A program made the position numbers and the translations under genes. A stretch of DNA of 64,000 bases, from positions 992,001 through 1,056,000 of the forward strand of contig NZ_BMCU01000002.1 in NCBI RefSeq assembly GCF_014635345.1, given 5' to 3'. The stretch is from Rhodococcoides trifolii (lineage in GTDB: Bacteria > Actinomycetota > Actinomycetes > Mycobacteriales > Mycobacteriaceae). The notes beneath the pieces are model-generated. The model had not been told where the DNA came from, did no database searches, and saw nothing but the letters and a program-made list of their open reading frames with translations. The stretch's first letter is position 1; every line of letters starts with the position of its first letter. This document shows positions 1-9,643 of the stretch, one piece after another.

Positions 1-2094
1 GAGCGCCACGCCACCCAGATGCGCAAGTCCGGCGACCCGTACATCACCCACCCGCTGGCCGTCGCCAACATCCTGGCCGAACTCGGAATGGACACCACCA
101 CGCTGGTTGCCGCGCTGCTCCACGACACTGTGGAGGACACCGGTTACTCACTGGAACAGCTGCGTAGCGAATTCGGCGACGAGGTAGCGCACTTGGTCGA
201 CGGAGTCACCAAGCTGGACAAGGTCGTTCTCGGTACGGCCGCCGAGGGCGAAACCATTCGTAAGATGATCATCGCGATGGCGCGCGACCCGCGCGTGCTC
301 GTGATCAAGGTCGCCGACCGCCTGCACAACATGCGCACCATGCGATTCCTCCCGCCCGAGAAGCAGGCCCGCAAGGCAAAGGAGACGCTCGAGGTCATCG
401 CGCCTCTCGCGCACCGTCTCGGCATGGCGACGGTCAAATGGGAGCTCGAAGACCTCGCCTTCGCCATCCTGCATCCGAAGAAGTACGACGAGATCGTCCG
501 CCTCGTGGCCGATCGCGCACCGTCGCGTGACACCTACCTGGCCAAGGTTCGCGCCCAGATCAACTCGGAACTGTCCGCATCGCGGATCGGTGCGGTGGTC
601 GAGGGACGGCCCAAGCACTACTGGTCCATCTATCAGAAGATGATCGTGAAGGGCCGCGACTTCGACGACATCCACGACCTCGTCGGTGTGCGCATTCTGT
701 GCGACGAGATTCGCGACTGCTACGCCGCCGTCGGTGTGGTCCACTCACTGTGGCAGCCGATGGCCGGGCGGTTCAAGGACTACATCGCGCAGCCGCGGTA
801 CGGGGTGTACCAATCGCTGCACACCACCGTCGTCGGGCCGGAGGGCAAGCCGCTCGAGGTTCAGATTCGTACCCGCGACATGCACCGCACGGCCGAGTTC
901 GGCATCGCGGCGCACTGGCGCTACAAGGAGACCAAAGGAAAGAACTCCTCGAAGTCGGACACCACCGAGCTCGACGACATGGCGTGGATGCGCCAACTGC
1001 TCGACTGGCAGCGGGAAGCAGCCGACCCCGGAGAGTTCCTCGAGTCGCTGCGCTACGACCTCGCGGTCAAGGAAATCTTCGTGTTCACCCCCAAGGGTGA
1101 CGTGGTGACACTGCCGGCCGGATCGTGTCCCGTCGACTTCGCCTACGCGGTGCACACGGAAGTCGGTCACCGATGCATCGGAGCGCGAGTGAACGGGCGG
1201 CTCGTGGCGCTCGAACGCACCCTCGACAACGGCGAAGTGGTCGAGGTGTTCACCTCCAAGGCGCAAGGCGCCGGCCCGAGCCGCGACTGGCAGGGGTTCG
1301 TCGTCTCGCCGCGCGCGAAGACCAAGATCCGCCAGTGGTTCGCCAAGGAGCGCCGCGAGGAAGCGCTCGAAGCAGGCAAGGACGCCATCGCGAAGGAAGT
1401 GCGCCGCGGGGGACTTCCGTTGCAGCGCTTGATGAATGCCGAGTCGATGTCGTCGATCGCGCACGAATTGCGCTACGTCGACGTGTCCGCGCTCTATACC
1501 GCGGTCGGGGAGAACCACGTCTCGGCCCAACACGTGGTGCAACGGCTCGTGGCGCATCTCGGCGGCGTCGGCGACGTCGAGGAGGAGCTGGCGGAGCGGT
1601 CGACGCCGTCGACCATCCCGACTCGTCCCCGCCGCGTCGGTGACGCCGGTGTGATGGTGTCCGGTGCCGACGGTGTCGTCGCCAAGCTGGCCAAGTGCTG
1701 CACGCCGGTGCCGGGCGACGAGATCATGGGATTCGTGACTCGCGGGGGATCGGTCAGCGTGCACCGCACGGACTGCACCAACGCCAGTTCACTGCATCTG
1801 CAGTCCGAACGTCTCATCGAGGTGGAATGGGCGCCGTCACCGTCGTCGGTGTTCCTGGTGGCCATCCAGATCGAAGCGCTGGACCGACATCGCCTGCTCT
1901 CCGACGTCACCAAGGCGTTGGCCGACGAGAAGGTGAACATCCTGTCCGCGTCGGTGACCACGTCGGGTGACCGGGTTGCCATCAGCAAGTTCACGTTCGA
2001 GATGGGCGACCCGAAGCATCTCGGGCACGTGCTGAACGTGGTGCGCAACGTCGAGGGTGTCTACGACGTGTACCGACTCACGTCGGCGGCGTAG
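1..2094 (+). CDS. relA: Bifunctional (p)ppGpp synthetase/hydrolase Rel (5' partial)
   Basis: Long RelA/SpoT homologue that makes and degrades the (p)ppGpp alarmone of the stringent response. The reading frame is open to base 1, so the true start lies outside the window; roughly 80-90 residues are missing compared with usual actinobacterial Rel proteins. Domains in order: HD hydrolase with the HDTVED signature (about nt 121-138), the synthetase domain (HYWSIYQKM near nt 616), a TGS domain (about nt 1070-1260), a zinc-finger-like segment with the KCCTPVPGD motif (about nt 1690) and a C-terminal ACT domain (about nt 1860-2085). The intact HDxxED motif indicates a working hydrolase. It is followed by a convergent cyclophilin gene 18 nt away, an order shared with mycobacteria. 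Confidence 0.97.
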   Translation, partial: ERHATQMRKSGDPYITHPLAVANILAELGMDTTTLVAALLHDTVEDTGYSLEQLRSEFGDEVAHLVDGVTKLDKVVLGTAAEGETIRKMIIAMARDPRVLVIKVADRLHNMRTMRFLPPEKQARKAKETLEVIAPLAHRLGMATVKWELEDLAFAILHPKKYDEIVRLVADRAPSRDTYLAKVRAQINSELSASRIGAVVEGRPKHYWSIYQKMIVKGRDFDDIHDLVGVRILCDEIRDCYAAVGVVHSLWQPMAGRFKDYIAQPRYGVYQSLHTTVVGPEGKPLEVQIRTRDMHRTAEFGIAAHWRYKETKGKNSSKSDTTELDDMAWMRQLLDWQREAADPGEFLESLRYDLAVKEIFVFTPKGDVVTLPAGSCPVDFAYAVHTEVGHRCIGARVNGRLVALERTLDNGEVVEVFTSKAQGAGPSRDWQGFVVSPRAKTKIRQWFAKERREEALEAGKDAIAKEVRRGGLPLQRLMNAESMSSIAHELRYVDVSALYTAVGENHVSAQHVVQRLVAHLGGVGDVEEELAERSTPSTIPTRPRRVGDAGVMVSGADGVVAKLAKCCTPVPGDEIMGFVTRGGSVSVHRTDCTNASSLHLQSERLIEVEWAPSPSSVFLVAIQIEALDRHRLLSDVTKALADEKVNILSASVTTSGDRVAISKFTFEMGDPKHLGHVLNVVRNVEGVYDVYRLTSAA

Positions 2095-2112
2095 ACACCC
2101 CCGTTCACGTCG

Positions 2113-2985
2113 CTAGACGTCCAGTTGCACCGTGTTCAGCGTCGTCGCCAGGGTAGGAGCACCGTCCTGAGCGCCACCGGTGATTCCGGCCGCCGCGATC
2201 TTGTCGAGCGTGGCCAGACCGGCCTCGTCGATGGTGCCGAACACCGTGTAGTTGGGCGGCAACTGGGAGTCGCCGAAGACGAGGAAGAACTGGCTGCCGT
2301 TGGTGTCGGCGCCCGCGTTGGCCATGGCGATGGTGCCGCGGGCGTAGGTCACCGGCTCCTGCAGAGCCGGATCGCTCGGCGCGTACTGATCGGTGGGGAA
2401 CTCGTTCGAGTACTGGTATCCCGGTCCACCGCTACCCGATCCCGTCGGGTCACCGCACTGCAACACCTTCAGCGAATCGGCCGTGGTGAGCCGGTGGCAG
2501 GGAGTGGCGTCGAAGTAGCCCTGGCCGGCCAGCGAGGCGAAGCTGTTCACGGTGCAGGGTGACTCGGTTGCGTTCAGCGACAACCCGATCGGGCCCTGGG
2601 TGGTGTCCATGCTGACGCTGACGTTCTCCTGCGCCGTCGGCACCCCGTCGGTCTGCGGGAGGTTGACCTGCTTGGCCGCGGTCCCCCCGGGGGTGTAGGT
2701 GCAGCTCACCGTGTCCGGCAGCGGCTGCGACCGGCCGACCGGCATCATGCCCGCAACCTGAGGCTCGGGCGCGGCAGAGGACGTTGCGGCTGCGTCGGTG
2801 GATTCCGAATCTCCACCCCGCGTCAACGTGACAGCGAGTACCACTGCGCCGACCAGGACGACCACACCGACGACGGATCCGGCGACGGTGAGCTGCTTGC
2901 GTCGTTTGGCGCGTGCGGCGCGGTTCTCGAGCTGGCGATCGAGCTTGCGCTTGGCTGCCTCACGTCGCTGTTCGTTGCTGGGCAC
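2113..2985 (-). CDS. Membrane-anchored cyclophilin-type peptidyl-prolyl isomerase
   Basis: 290-residue cyclophilin. The N-terminus is a strongly basic, coiled-coil-like stretch (residues 2-31), followed by one transmembrane segment (about 33-54), a Ser/Ala-rich linker and a C-terminal cyclophilin domain. Recognisable cyclophilin elements are CHRLT, the QCGDPTGSGSGGPGY loop, GTIAMANAG and NGSQFF. It should assist proline isomerisation of exported or envelope proteins on the outer face of the membrane. The GTG start is chosen because an AAAGAGGA Shine-Dalgarno-like sequence lies just upstream and the basic N-terminus is typical of actinobacterial homologues. The frame stays open further upstream, but that part resembles an antisense shadow of the next gene. 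Confidence 0.92.
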   Translation of the reverse strand: MPSNEQRREAAKRKLDRQLENRAARAKRRKQLTVAGSVVGVVVLVGAVVLAVTLTRGGDSESTDAAATSSAAPEPQVAGMMPVGRSQPLPDTVSCTYTPGGTAAKQVNLPQTDGVPTAQENVSVSMDTTQGPIGLSLNATESPCTVNSFASLAGQGYFDATPCHRLTTADSLKVLQCGDPTGSGSGGPGYQYSNEFPTDQYAPSDPALQEPVTYARGTIAMANAGADTNGSQFFLVFGDSQLPPNYTVFGTIDEAGLATLDKIAAAGITGGAQDGAPTLATTLNTVQLDV

Positions 2986-3192
2986 TGCGGCGATCCTCTT
3001 TCCTCGGGGCGGACGGACTCTCGGGCCTCGGCTGACCGGCAAAGTGTGCCAGGCGAACCTGAGAGGCCACTGACCCGGGCGAGCGAGCCCGTTATGCCGG
3101 GTGCGAGCCCCGCAGCTTAGGGTGGAGTCTCCGCCATTCTTTTCGCCACCGCCCCATGCTTGCCGCCCCACGTACTCGAGGAGTCCACCACC

Positions 3193-3861
3193 GTGCTCGT
3201 CACCGGATTCCCTGCCGGGATGTTCCAGACCAACTGTTACGTCCTCGCTCACGACGGGGCCGCCGAATGCGTCGTCGTCGACCCGGGGCAGGAGTCGATG
3301 GCACCGTTGATCAACTTCCTGAACGAGTCGCAGCTGACGCCGGTCGCGGTTCTGTTGACGCATGGGCACCTCGATCACATGTGGGACGCGCAGCCGGTGT
3401 GCGACAAGTTCGGCGTCCCGCTGTACGTGCACCCCGCGGACCGCTACATGTTGCTCGACCCCGGTTCGGCCATCGGTCCGGCGCTGGCCCCGTTCATCGG
3501 CGGAATGACCTTCACCGAACCGGAGACGGTCGTGGAGCTCACCGATCGCGAGTCGCTGGAGCTGGCGGGCATCACGTTCGGCGTCGACCACACCCCCGGT
3601 CACACCCAGGGGTCGGTCGTGTTCCGCGTCGAGGTGGATCCGCAGAGCGCCGTCGTGCTGTCGGGGGACACGCTCTTCGCCGGTTCGGTCGGTCGTTCGG
3701 ACCTGCCCGGCGGCGACCACGAACAGCTTCTTCGGTCCATTCGAGACCGGCTTCTGCCGCTCGCGGACAGCACCGTGGTGTTGCCCGGGCACGGCGGCAC
3801 CAGCACCATCGGTGACGAGCGAGCGAACAACCCGTTCCTGTCGGGCTTGGGCGGCGCGTGA
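3193..3861 (+). CDS. MBL-fold (glyoxalase II-like) metallohydrolase
   Basis: 222-residue metallo-beta-lactamase-fold hydrolase of the glyoxalase II/YcbL type. The zinc signature THGHLDH is present, with a downstream HTPGHTQGS motif, the bridging aspartate in LSGDTLF and the final histidine in LPGHGG. The substrate is unknown; a thioesterase acting on hydroxyacyl-glutathione-like or mycothiol thioesters is a family-based guess. The GTG at 3193 is preferred because a CGAGGAG ribosome-binding site lies about 9 nt upstream and homologues start [18 protein letters not shown] at 3160 would add 11 residues. The gene overlaps the start of hisS, so the two are probably co-translated. A TAGGGT -10-like hexamer lies at 3118-3123. 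Confidence 0.9.
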   Translation: MLVTGFPAGMFQTNCYVLAHDGAAECVVVDPGQESMAPLINFLNESQLTPVAVLLTHGHLDHMWDAQPVCDKFGVPLYVHPADRYMLLDPGSAIGPALAPFIGGMTFTEPETVVELTDRESLELAGITFGVDHTPGHTQGSVVFRVEVDPQSAVVLSGDTLFAGSVGRSDLPGGDHEQLLRSIRDRLLPLADSTVVLPGHGGTSTIGDERANNPFLSGLGGA

Positions 3862-5141
3862 TGAGCAAGGAACACGTCAGCAGTTTTGCGGCGCCGAAAG
3901 GCGTTCCCGACTATCTGCCGCCCGACTCGGCCGCGTTCGTGGCGGTGCGCGACGGCCTGGTGCGGTCCGCCCGTTTGGCCGGGTACGGCCACATCGAGCT
4001 GCCGATCTTCGAGGACACCGGGCTCTTCGCCCGCGGTGTCGGTGAGTCCACCGACGTGGTCAGCAAGGAGATGTACACCTTTGCCGACCGGGGGGATCGC
4101 AGCGTCACGTTGCGTCCCGAGGGCACCGCCGGTGTGATGCGCGCGGTCATCGAACACGGCCTCGATCGCGGGGCGCTCCCGGTGAAGCTGTCGTACAACG
4201 GACCCTTCTTCCGCTACGAGCGGCCGCAGGCCGGACGCTACCGACAGCTGCAGCAGGTCGGTGTGGAAGCGATCGGGGTGGACGACCCCGCTTTGGATGC
4301 CGAGGTGATCGCCGTGGCGGACACCGGTTTTCGCAGTCTGGGTCTGACCGGGTTCCGTCTCGAGATCACCTCGTTGGGTGACGACAGCTGCCGCCCGCAG
4401 TATCGAGAGCTGTTGCAGCAGTTCCTCTTCGGCCTCGACCTCGACGAGGACACCCGTCGCCGCGCGGAGATCAACCCGTTGCGGGTGCTCGACGACAAGC
4501 GCCCGCACGTGCGCGAAATGACCGCCGACGCACCGTTGATGCTCGACCACCTGTCCGCGCCGGCCAAGGAGCACTTCGACGCCGTGCTCGAGCATCTGAC
4601 CGCGCTGGGCGTTCCGTACGTGGTCAACCCCCGCATGGTCCGCGGTCTGGACTACTACACCAAGACCACCTTCGAGTTCGTCCACGACGGTCTCGGTGCA
4701 CAGTCGGGCATCGGCGGCGGTGGGCGTTACGACGGTCTGATGGCGCAGCTGGGGGGACAGCCGTTGTCCGGCATCGGATTCGGGCTCGGAGTCGACAGGA
4801 CCGTCCTCGCGCTCGCGGCCGAGGGCGTCGGCGTCGGAGAATCGCGCCGGTGCGACGTCTTCGGGGTGCCGATGGGCGACGACGCGATGCGCCGGTTGGC
4901 CGTCATCGCGAAGGACCTCCGTCACGCCGGTGTGCGTACGGACCTCGCGTACGGCGGTCGCGGCGTCAAGGGTGCGATGAAGGCAGCCGATCGATCCGGT
5001 GCTCGCATCGCTCTCGTCTTGGGGGAGCGCGACATCGAGGCCGACGAGATCGGCGTCAAGGTTCTCGCGACGGGAGAGCAGGAGTCCGTTCCGCTCGGCG
5101 ATGTTCTGGCGCGCGTGGAGGCGATTCTTGGCGAAGGGTGA
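3861..5141 (+). CDS. hisS: Histidine--tRNA ligase
   Basis: Class II aminoacyl-tRNA synthetase that charges tRNA-His with histidine in the cytoplasm. 426 residues, the usual bacterial length. Visible signatures are the N-terminal [14 protein letters not shown], motif 2 ([19 protein letters not shown]), the histidine-specific [15 protein letters not shown], and motif 3 ([13 protein letters not shown]). The C-terminal anticodon-binding domain spans about residues 325-425. The ATG at 3861 overlaps the upstream stop codon by one base; a GTG one codon earlier (3858) is an equally good start and would give a GTGA overlap. The pairing with the MBL hydrolase gene is conserved in Actinobacteria. Confidence 0.97.
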   Translation: MSKEHVSSFAAPKGVPDYLPPDSAAFVAVRDGLVRSARLAGYGHIELPIFEDTGLFARGVGESTDVVSKEMYTFADRGDRSVTLRPEGTAGVMRAVIEHGLDRGALPVKLSYNGPFFRYERPQAGRYRQLQQVGVEAIGVDDPALDAEVIAVADTGFRSLGLTGFRLEITSLGDDSCRPQYRELLQQFLFGLDLDEDTRRRAEINPLRVLDDKRPHVREMTADAPLMLDHLSAPAKEHFDAVLEHLTALGVPYVVNPRMVRGLDYYTKTTFEFVHDGLGAQSGIGGGGRYDGLMAQLGGQPLSGIGFGLGVDRTVLALAAEGVGVGESRRCDVFGVPMGDDAMRRLAVIAKDLRHAGVRTDLAYGGRGVKGAMKAADRSGARIALVLGERDIEADEIGVKVLATGEQESVPLGDVLARVEAILGEG

Positions 5142-5757
5142 GATCACCGACCTGGATTTGATTCCGCCGGAGCTGCTGGCCCCACGGTTGAGTCGCGCCT
5201 CGGCCCTCGTCGGCGCCGTTGCGGTGGTGCTCGGTGTCGTGGTCGGGTTCCTGGCGTCGTCGTTTCTCCTGGGCGTTCTGCTCACGGTCGTTCTGGCCGT
5301 CCCGCCGGTGGTCTTAATTCTCCTCGTCGCTCGGCATCACACGTGGATCGACGGTACGACGGTCCATCAGCGGTTCCGATTACGCAGTCGTCACGTCGAT
5401 TTCGCGGAAGCCGTCTCGGTGGAAGTCGTGGTGCGTGCCGCGAAGGTGAGCCAGGTTCTGCTGCGCGTCAGCGACGGCAACGCCAGCGTGACGGTCGCGT
5501 TGGCGCTGTACACCGTCAACGGTGGGCGCGAGCTGCAACCCATGGGCCTGCGCTCTCTCGCGAATGCTCTGTCGTCGGCTGCCTTGGTTCCGGCTGCGGC
5601 AGCGGCGTCGGTGCTGATCAAGCAGTTGCGTGCGGAGGCACGGGACGCCGGGCTGGCCGAGCGACCGCTCTACGCGGCGGTGACGATGGTGAAGAACGCC
5701 GGCCGCGAGCAGGGGACGGTTCTGACGGACCGAGAAGTGGCCGAACTCAGCGACTGA
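5128..5757 (+). CDS. Small membrane protein of unknown function
   Basis: 209-residue protein that I do not recognise. Two transmembrane segments (about residues 25-43 and 45-68) form a hairpin. They are followed by a soluble part of about 140 residues that begins with a beta-rich stretch resembling bacterial PH-like folds and ends in an Ala-rich helical tail. The TTG at 5128 is chosen because a perfect GGAGG lies six bases upstream (5117-5121), inside the hisS coding sequence. The 14-nt overlap with hisS implies translational coupling. No catalytic motif is visible. Its stop lies three bases from the stop of the convergent TetR gene. Confidence 0.75.
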   Translation: MAKGEITDLDLIPPELLAPRLSRASALVGAVAVVLGVVVGFLASSFLLGVLLTVVLAVPPVVLILLVARHHTWIDGTTVHQRFRLRSRHVDFAEAVSVEVVVRAAKVSQVLLRVSDGNASVTVALALYTVNGGRELQPMGLRSLANALSSAALVPAAAAASVLIKQLRAEARDAGLAERPLYAAVTMVKNAGREQGTVLTDREVAELSD

Positions 5758-5760
5758 CGT

Positions 5761-6468
5761 TCAGCGATCGGTCGAGTTCAGCAGTGCGCGTGCCGGTCCC
5801 TCGAACTCCCCGGGGGGACCGGTCCAGCCCAGAGCGCGGATCGCGGCGTCGGCGATGGTGACCGCCGTCCTACCCGCCGGTTCTCCGAAATCCGAGCGGG
5901 TGTTGATCACCGACTCGACGAGCCTGAACGGGAGAGCCGCGGTGGCGGTGTCCGCAGGGTCGAGAGCGCCGATGGCCACGACGGCGGCACGGGAGAATTC
6001 GGTGTAGAAGGCCATCAGGTCGGTGCGTTGCGCGCGGAACGGCTCGAACCTCTCGTTGGCCAGTTCGGGCAGGAAGTACAGGGCGCCCAGGTTCCAACGA
6101 GAGTGGGCGAGCTGGCCCGCGTCGAACCATGCGAGTGTGTAGAGCCGCAACACGGCGTCTTCGGTGAGCCCACGCAACTCGCGTGCGTGCGCGAGTGGCG
6201 CGTCGACGGTCCCGACCAGGAGTGCCGCGAGGATGTCGTCCTTCGTTCCGAAGTGGTGATAAAGCGAGGCCTGCCGTATCCCGACGGCGTCGGCGATCGC
6301 ACGGGTGGACGTGCTGGTGAATCCCTGCGTGGTGAACAGTTCCGCAGCGGCATCGAGGATTTCGTCCCGAGCGGTCGCACCGGGCCTCTTGCGGGCTCCG
6401 AGACGTGGCCGACCAGCTCCGATCGAAGTCATGGTGGTCATTGTGTCAGCAGGTGAGGACTCGGTCAT
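5761..6468 (-). CDS. TetR-family transcriptional regulator of the guanidine-type operon
   Basis: 235-residue TetR regulator. The helix-turn-helix lies at about residues 52-76 (TSTRAIADAVGIRQASLYHHF, with the family's characteristic LYHHFGTKDDIL). The rest is the helical ligand-binding domain. It is transcribed divergently from the permease-UAAP operon with 136 bp between them. A perfect 14-bp palindrome in that gap (6557-6570) is its probable operator. It most likely represses the operon until an inducer, perhaps guanidine or a related nitrogen compound, binds; the ligand is inferred from context only. ATGs at 6441 and 6432 are possible alternative starts; none has a strong ribosome-binding site. 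Confidence 0.88.
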   Translation of the reverse strand: MTESSPADTMTTMTSIGAGRPRLGARKRPGATARDEILDAAAELFTTQGFTSTSTRAIADAVGIRQASLYHHFGTKDDILAALLVGTVDAPLAHARELRGLTEDAVLRLYTLAWFDAGQLAHSRWNLGALYFLPELANERFEPFRAQRTDLMAFYTEFSRAAVVAIGALDPADTATAALPFRLVESVINTRSDFGEPAGRTAVTIADAAIRALGWTGPPGEFEGPARALLNSTDR

Positions 6469-6552
6469 GGCGGCGACACGGGAGAAACGAACTCGTAACG
6501 TGCGCAGCTGTTTCGGTCACACGCACGACACCCGACGGACTCCGGATCACGC

Positions 6553-6574
6553 TTAACTGTCAATTGACAGATAA
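6553..6574. promoter_or_regulatory. Probable TetR operator (palindrome)
   Basis: CTGTCAATTGACAG (6557-6570) is a perfect 14-bp palindrome. Including the flanking bases it becomes a 22-bp inverted repeat with a single mismatched pair. It lies 34 bp before the permease start and about 88 bp from the TetR start, where a shared operator for divergent TetR-controlled genes would be expected. No experimental support is available here. Confidence 0.6.
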
Positions 6575-6604
6575 CCGGTTTCCAGCACGCGGGAGTACAC
6601 GTCC

Positions 6605-8149
6605 ATGAGCGACACACTGCTACCTCCAGGCTCCCGCTCGGGAGCAACCGGCGCGGCCGATTCGGGCGATCTCGCCGACTTCGGATACGAGCAACAGCTG
6701 CACCGATCGCTCGGTCGCTACGCCTCCTTCGCGGCCGGGTTCTCGTTCGTCTCCATTCTCACCACCATCTTCCAATTGTTCGGCCTCGGTTTCGGTTTCG
6801 CCGGCCCTGCCTTCTTCTGGACGTGGCCCGTGGTGTTCATCGGTCAGTTCATGGTCGCGCTGAACTTCGCCGAACTCGCGGCGCGGTTCCCCATCTCCGG
6901 CGCGATCTACCAGTGGTCCCGGCGCATGGGCGGGGAAGTGATCGGCTGGTTCGCGGGGTGGTTCATGATCATCGCGCAGATCGTCACCGCGTCGGCCGCC
7001 GCCATCGCGCTCCAGGTGGTCCTGCCCTCGGTGTGGAGCGGTTTTCAGTTCGTCGGCGACGACACCGCCCTGACCTCACCGAGCGGTGCCGCCAACGCCG
7101 TGATCCTCGGATCCGTGCTGCTGGTGATCACCACCACCATCAACTGCCTCGGCGTGAACTGGATGTCACGCATCAACAGCATCGGGGTGACCTGCGAGAT
7201 CATCGGTGTCATTGCGGTCATCGGCGTCTTCTTCACGCACGCTCAGCGCGGGCCGCAGGTGGTGTTCGACACCGGCAGTGTGCCGGGCGGTTCCGGCTAC
7301 ATCGGTGCGTGGATCGTCTCGGGGCTGATGGCCGCCTACGTCATGGTCGGGTTCGGCTCGGCCGGCGAGCTGGCGGAGGAGACGAAGAACCCGCGACGCG
7401 TCGCACCCCGCACGATCCGGCTCGCACTGTCCGTGTCGGCTCTCGGCGGCGGCCTGATGATCATCGGTGCGTTGATGGCGGCGCCGAGCCTGACGGACGG
7501 TGAGTTGGCGACGCAGGGCCTGCCGTACGTCCTCGGCGCAGTCCTGTCCTCACCGTGGGGGACGGTCCTGCTGATCGACGTGTCCATCGCAATCCTGATC
7601 TGCACGTTGGCCATTCAGACCGCGGCGTCTCGTCTGATGTTCTCGATGGCGCGCGACGGACGACTTCCGTTCTCCCGTGCGCTCTCGACTGTGAACGGCC
7701 GCACCGGAACACCCATCGGTCCGTCGGTGGTGATCGGTCTGGGGTGCGTCGGCATCCTCGCCGTCAACGTCGGCAACTCGGCCATCTTCACCACCTTGTC
7801 GAGCGTGTGCATCGTGCTGATCTATCTGGCGTACCTGATGGTGACCGTCCCGCTCCTCGTGCAACGGCTGAAGGGATGGCCACGCAGGACCGCGCAGGTG
7901 GACGCCGACGGCAAACCGCTGTTCTCCCTCGGAGTTCTGGGTCTGCCCGTGAACATCCTCGCCGTGGTCTACGGCCTGGTGATGGTCGTGAACCTCTCGT
8001 GGCCTCGCGCGGAGATCTTCGATCCCGCAGGCGAGATGCCGATTCTGCGTTTCGCCGCCCCGCTGACCGTTCTCGCCGTGGTGATCGTGGGCGCACTGTG
8101 CTTCCCCCGCGGCAGGACGCACCCCAACACCGTCACGATCGGAGCATGA
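6605..8149 (+). CDS. APC-superfamily permease, probable guanidine/urea-type nitrogen compound importer
   Basis: 514-residue integral membrane transporter of the amino acid-polyamine-organocation superfamily with about 12 predicted transmembrane segments. The segments begin near residue 40 after a hydrophilic N-terminus; the family-typical SGAIYQWSRRMGG occurs near residue 97 and AGELAEETKNPRR near residue 255. It is the first gene of an operon with UAAP1, UAAP2 and a carboxyltransferase gene, so the cargo is probably the substrate of that pathway: guanidine, a guanidino compound or urea. The substrate is inferred from context, because the fold alone would also fit an amino acid or amine importer. 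The stop is one base before the UAAP1 start. Confidence 0.88.
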   Translation: MSDTLLPPGSRSGATGAADSGDLADFGYEQQLHRSLGRYASFAAGFSFVSILTTIFQLFGLGFGFAGPAFFWTWPVVFIGQFMVALNFAELAARFPISGAIYQWSRRMGGEVIGWFAGWFMIIAQIVTASAAAIALQVVLPSVWSGFQFVGDDTALTSPSGAANAVILGSVLLVITTTINCLGVNWMSRINSIGVTCEIIGVIAVIGVFFTHAQRGPQVVFDTGSVPGGSGYIGAWIVSGLMAAYVMVGFGSAGELAEETKNPRRVAPRTIRLALSVSALGGGLMIIGALMAAPSLTDGELATQGLPYVLGAVLSSPWGTVLLIDVSIAILICTLAIQTAASRLMFSMARDGRLPFSRALSTVNGRTGTPIGPSVVIGLGCVGILAVNVGNSAIFTTLSSVCIVLIYLAYLMVTVPLLVQRLKGWPRRTAQVDADGKPLFSLGVLGLPVNILAVVYGLVMVVNLSWPRAEIFDPAGEMPILRFAAPLTVLAVVIVGALCFPRGRTHPNTVTIGA

Positions 8150-8150
8150 G

Positions 8151-8987
8151 ATGACCGCGACCACCGCCGCAGCCCGTGATCACGCACGGGCGCAGGCAGG
8201 TTCGATCACCGACGCCATGCCGGTGGTCCCGGCCAGCGCCTGGCCCTCACCGCCCGAGGGGGTGGCGCCGCACCGACTCACCTGGGCCGAATCGGTTCCA
8301 GGCGGCCGATATACCAGCAAGGTGCTGACACGCGGCACCCGAATCAGGTTGCGGGACGTGGCCGGCGCCGCCTGCGCGCACGTGATGCTGTACCGAGCCG
8401 ACGCACCCTGGGAGCGGCTGAACGTCGCCGACACGGTCAAGGTGCCGTGGCAGGCGTACCTCGGGGCAGGTCACCCACTCCTGTCGGATCAGGGCCGGGT
8501 ACTCGCCACCGTGGTCTCCGACACGTCCGGTCGTCATGACGCGCTGTGCGGAACCACGACGCTGCGCACCAACACCGCGCGATACGGAGCGGGAGAGGCG
8601 CATTCGCCCTCGCCCGCAGGACGCGAACTGTTCGTCCTCGCCGCGGCGAAGAACGGATTGAAACCGCGGGACGTGCCGCCCAGCCTGTCGTTCTTCCACG
8701 GCGTGCGCGCCGGAGCCCGCGGAGGACTCGTCTCGACCGGTTCCGCCGGCGCGGACACCGCCGTCGAGCTCGTTCTGCATCTGCCGCTGATCGTGGTGCT
8801 GGTCAACACGGCCCACCCGCTCGACCCGTCGCCGACATTCGAGACGACGACGCTCGAAGTGATCGCCTGGGACGCCCCCGACGATCTCGACGACATCACC
8901 GAGGCCGATCCGGAGTACCTCCGAGCGGTTGCCAACTCCGACGATGCCTGGAATGCAACGACGTTCGACAAGGACTTACAGCGATGA
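8151..8987 (+). CDS. Urea carboxylase-associated protein 1 (carboxyguanidine deiminase subunit, DUF1989)
   Basis: 278-residue DUF1989 protein of the UAAP1 type. Landmarks are the RGTRIRLRDVAGAACAHVMLY segment near residue 60 and the cysteine in DALCGTTT near residue 130. UAAP1/UAAP2 pairs, long annotated with urea metabolism, are established as the two subunits of carboxyguanidine deiminase (CgdAB). That enzyme deaminates carboxyguanidine to allophanate after guanidine has been carboxylated. The gene starts two bases after the permease stop and overlaps UAAP2 (ATGA). The assignment to guanidine rather than urea breakdown rests on family knowledge; which subunit letter applies is not decided from the sequence. 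Confidence 0.87.
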   Translation: MTATTAAARDHARAQAGSITDAMPVVPASAWPSPPEGVAPHRLTWAESVPGGRYTSKVLTRGTRIRLRDVAGAACAHVMLYRADAPWERLNVADTVKVPWQAYLGAGHPLLSDQGRVLATVVSDTSGRHDALCGTTTLRTNTARYGAGEAHSPSPAGRELFVLAAAKNGLKPRDVPPSLSFFHGVRAGARGGLVSTGSAGADTAVELVLHLPLIVVLVNTAHPLDPSPTFETTTLEVIAWDAPDDLDDITEADPEYLRAVANSDDAWNATTFDKDLQR

Positions 8988-9643
8988 CCCTCACACTGGA
9001 TGCCGCCGACCTCGCCCTGGTCCCCGGAACGGTTCTCCACGACTCGACAGCCGGTGCCCGCGCGCCGTGGTCGGCCGTCGTCGCGGCCGGTGACGTGCTC
9101 ACGATCGTGGATCTCGAAGGCAATCAAGCCGTCGACACGCTGATCTACGGAGCGGACGACCGCACCGTGCGGTACAGCTCGGCCGCAACCGTTGTAGCGC
9201 AACGCAATCTGTTTCTCGGAACGGGCACGGTACTGCTCGGCGCAGAATCGGAACCGCTGATGACCATCGTCGCCGACGAAGTGGGCAACCACGACACCGT
9301 CGGCGGTGCCTGCTCGCAGGAATCGAACACCTTGCGCTACGGCCATCACACCAAGCACCAGCACGCGTGCGTCGAGAACTTCCTGATCGAAGGTAGTCGC
9401 TGGGGGCTCGGCAAACGGGATCTGGTGCCCAACATCAACTTTTTCATGAACGTGCCGGTCGATCCCGACGGCTCCCTCGGCATCGTCGACGGTCTCTCCG
9501 CACCCGGCAAGCGCATCGCGCTGCGCGCCGAGATGGACGTCCTCGTCCTGGTGTCCAACTGCCCGCAGATCAACAACCCCTGCAACGGATTCGATCCCAC
9601 GCCGGTTCGCATGATCGTGACCCGTGGGAAGCCGAGCCGATGA
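8984..9643 (+). CDS. Urea carboxylase-associated protein 2 (carboxyguanidine deiminase subunit, DUF1989)
   Basis: 219-residue DUF1989 partner of the preceding protein. Features are [13 protein letters not shown] near residue 45, the [23 protein letters not shown] stretch near residues 108-130, with Cys and His residues likely to bind metal, and [12 protein letters not shown] near residue 150. It is expected to form the heteromeric carboxyguanidine deiminase with the UAAP1 product. The ATG at 8984 overlaps the preceding stop by four bases and its own stop overlaps the next start (ATGA), so the three genes are translationally coupled. The frame is open upstream, but that part is a shadow of UAAP1. 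Confidence 0.87.
   Translation: MTLTLDAADLALVPGTVLHDSTAGARAPWSAVVAAGDVLTIVDLEGNQAVDTLIYGADDRTVRYSSAATVVAQRNLFLGTGTVLLGAESEPLMTIVADEVGNHDTVGGACSQESNTLRYGHHTKHQHACVENFLIEGSRWGLGKRDLVPNINFFMNVPVDPDGSLGIVDGLSAPGKRIALRAEMDVLVLVSNCPQINNPCNGFDPTPVRMIVTRGKPSR

Noticed and set aside
745..1764. 339-codon antisense frame within rel
   Set aside because: The rel domains read continuously on the plus strand; the antisense translation is His/Arg/Asp-rich and featureless.
6469..6604. Guanidine riboswitch upstream of the permease
   Set aside because: The gap is only 136 bp and no paired ACGR hairpins or ykkC-like core could be recognised. A CGTGCG/CGCACG inverted repeat (6499-6527) has a 17-nt loop and is weak.
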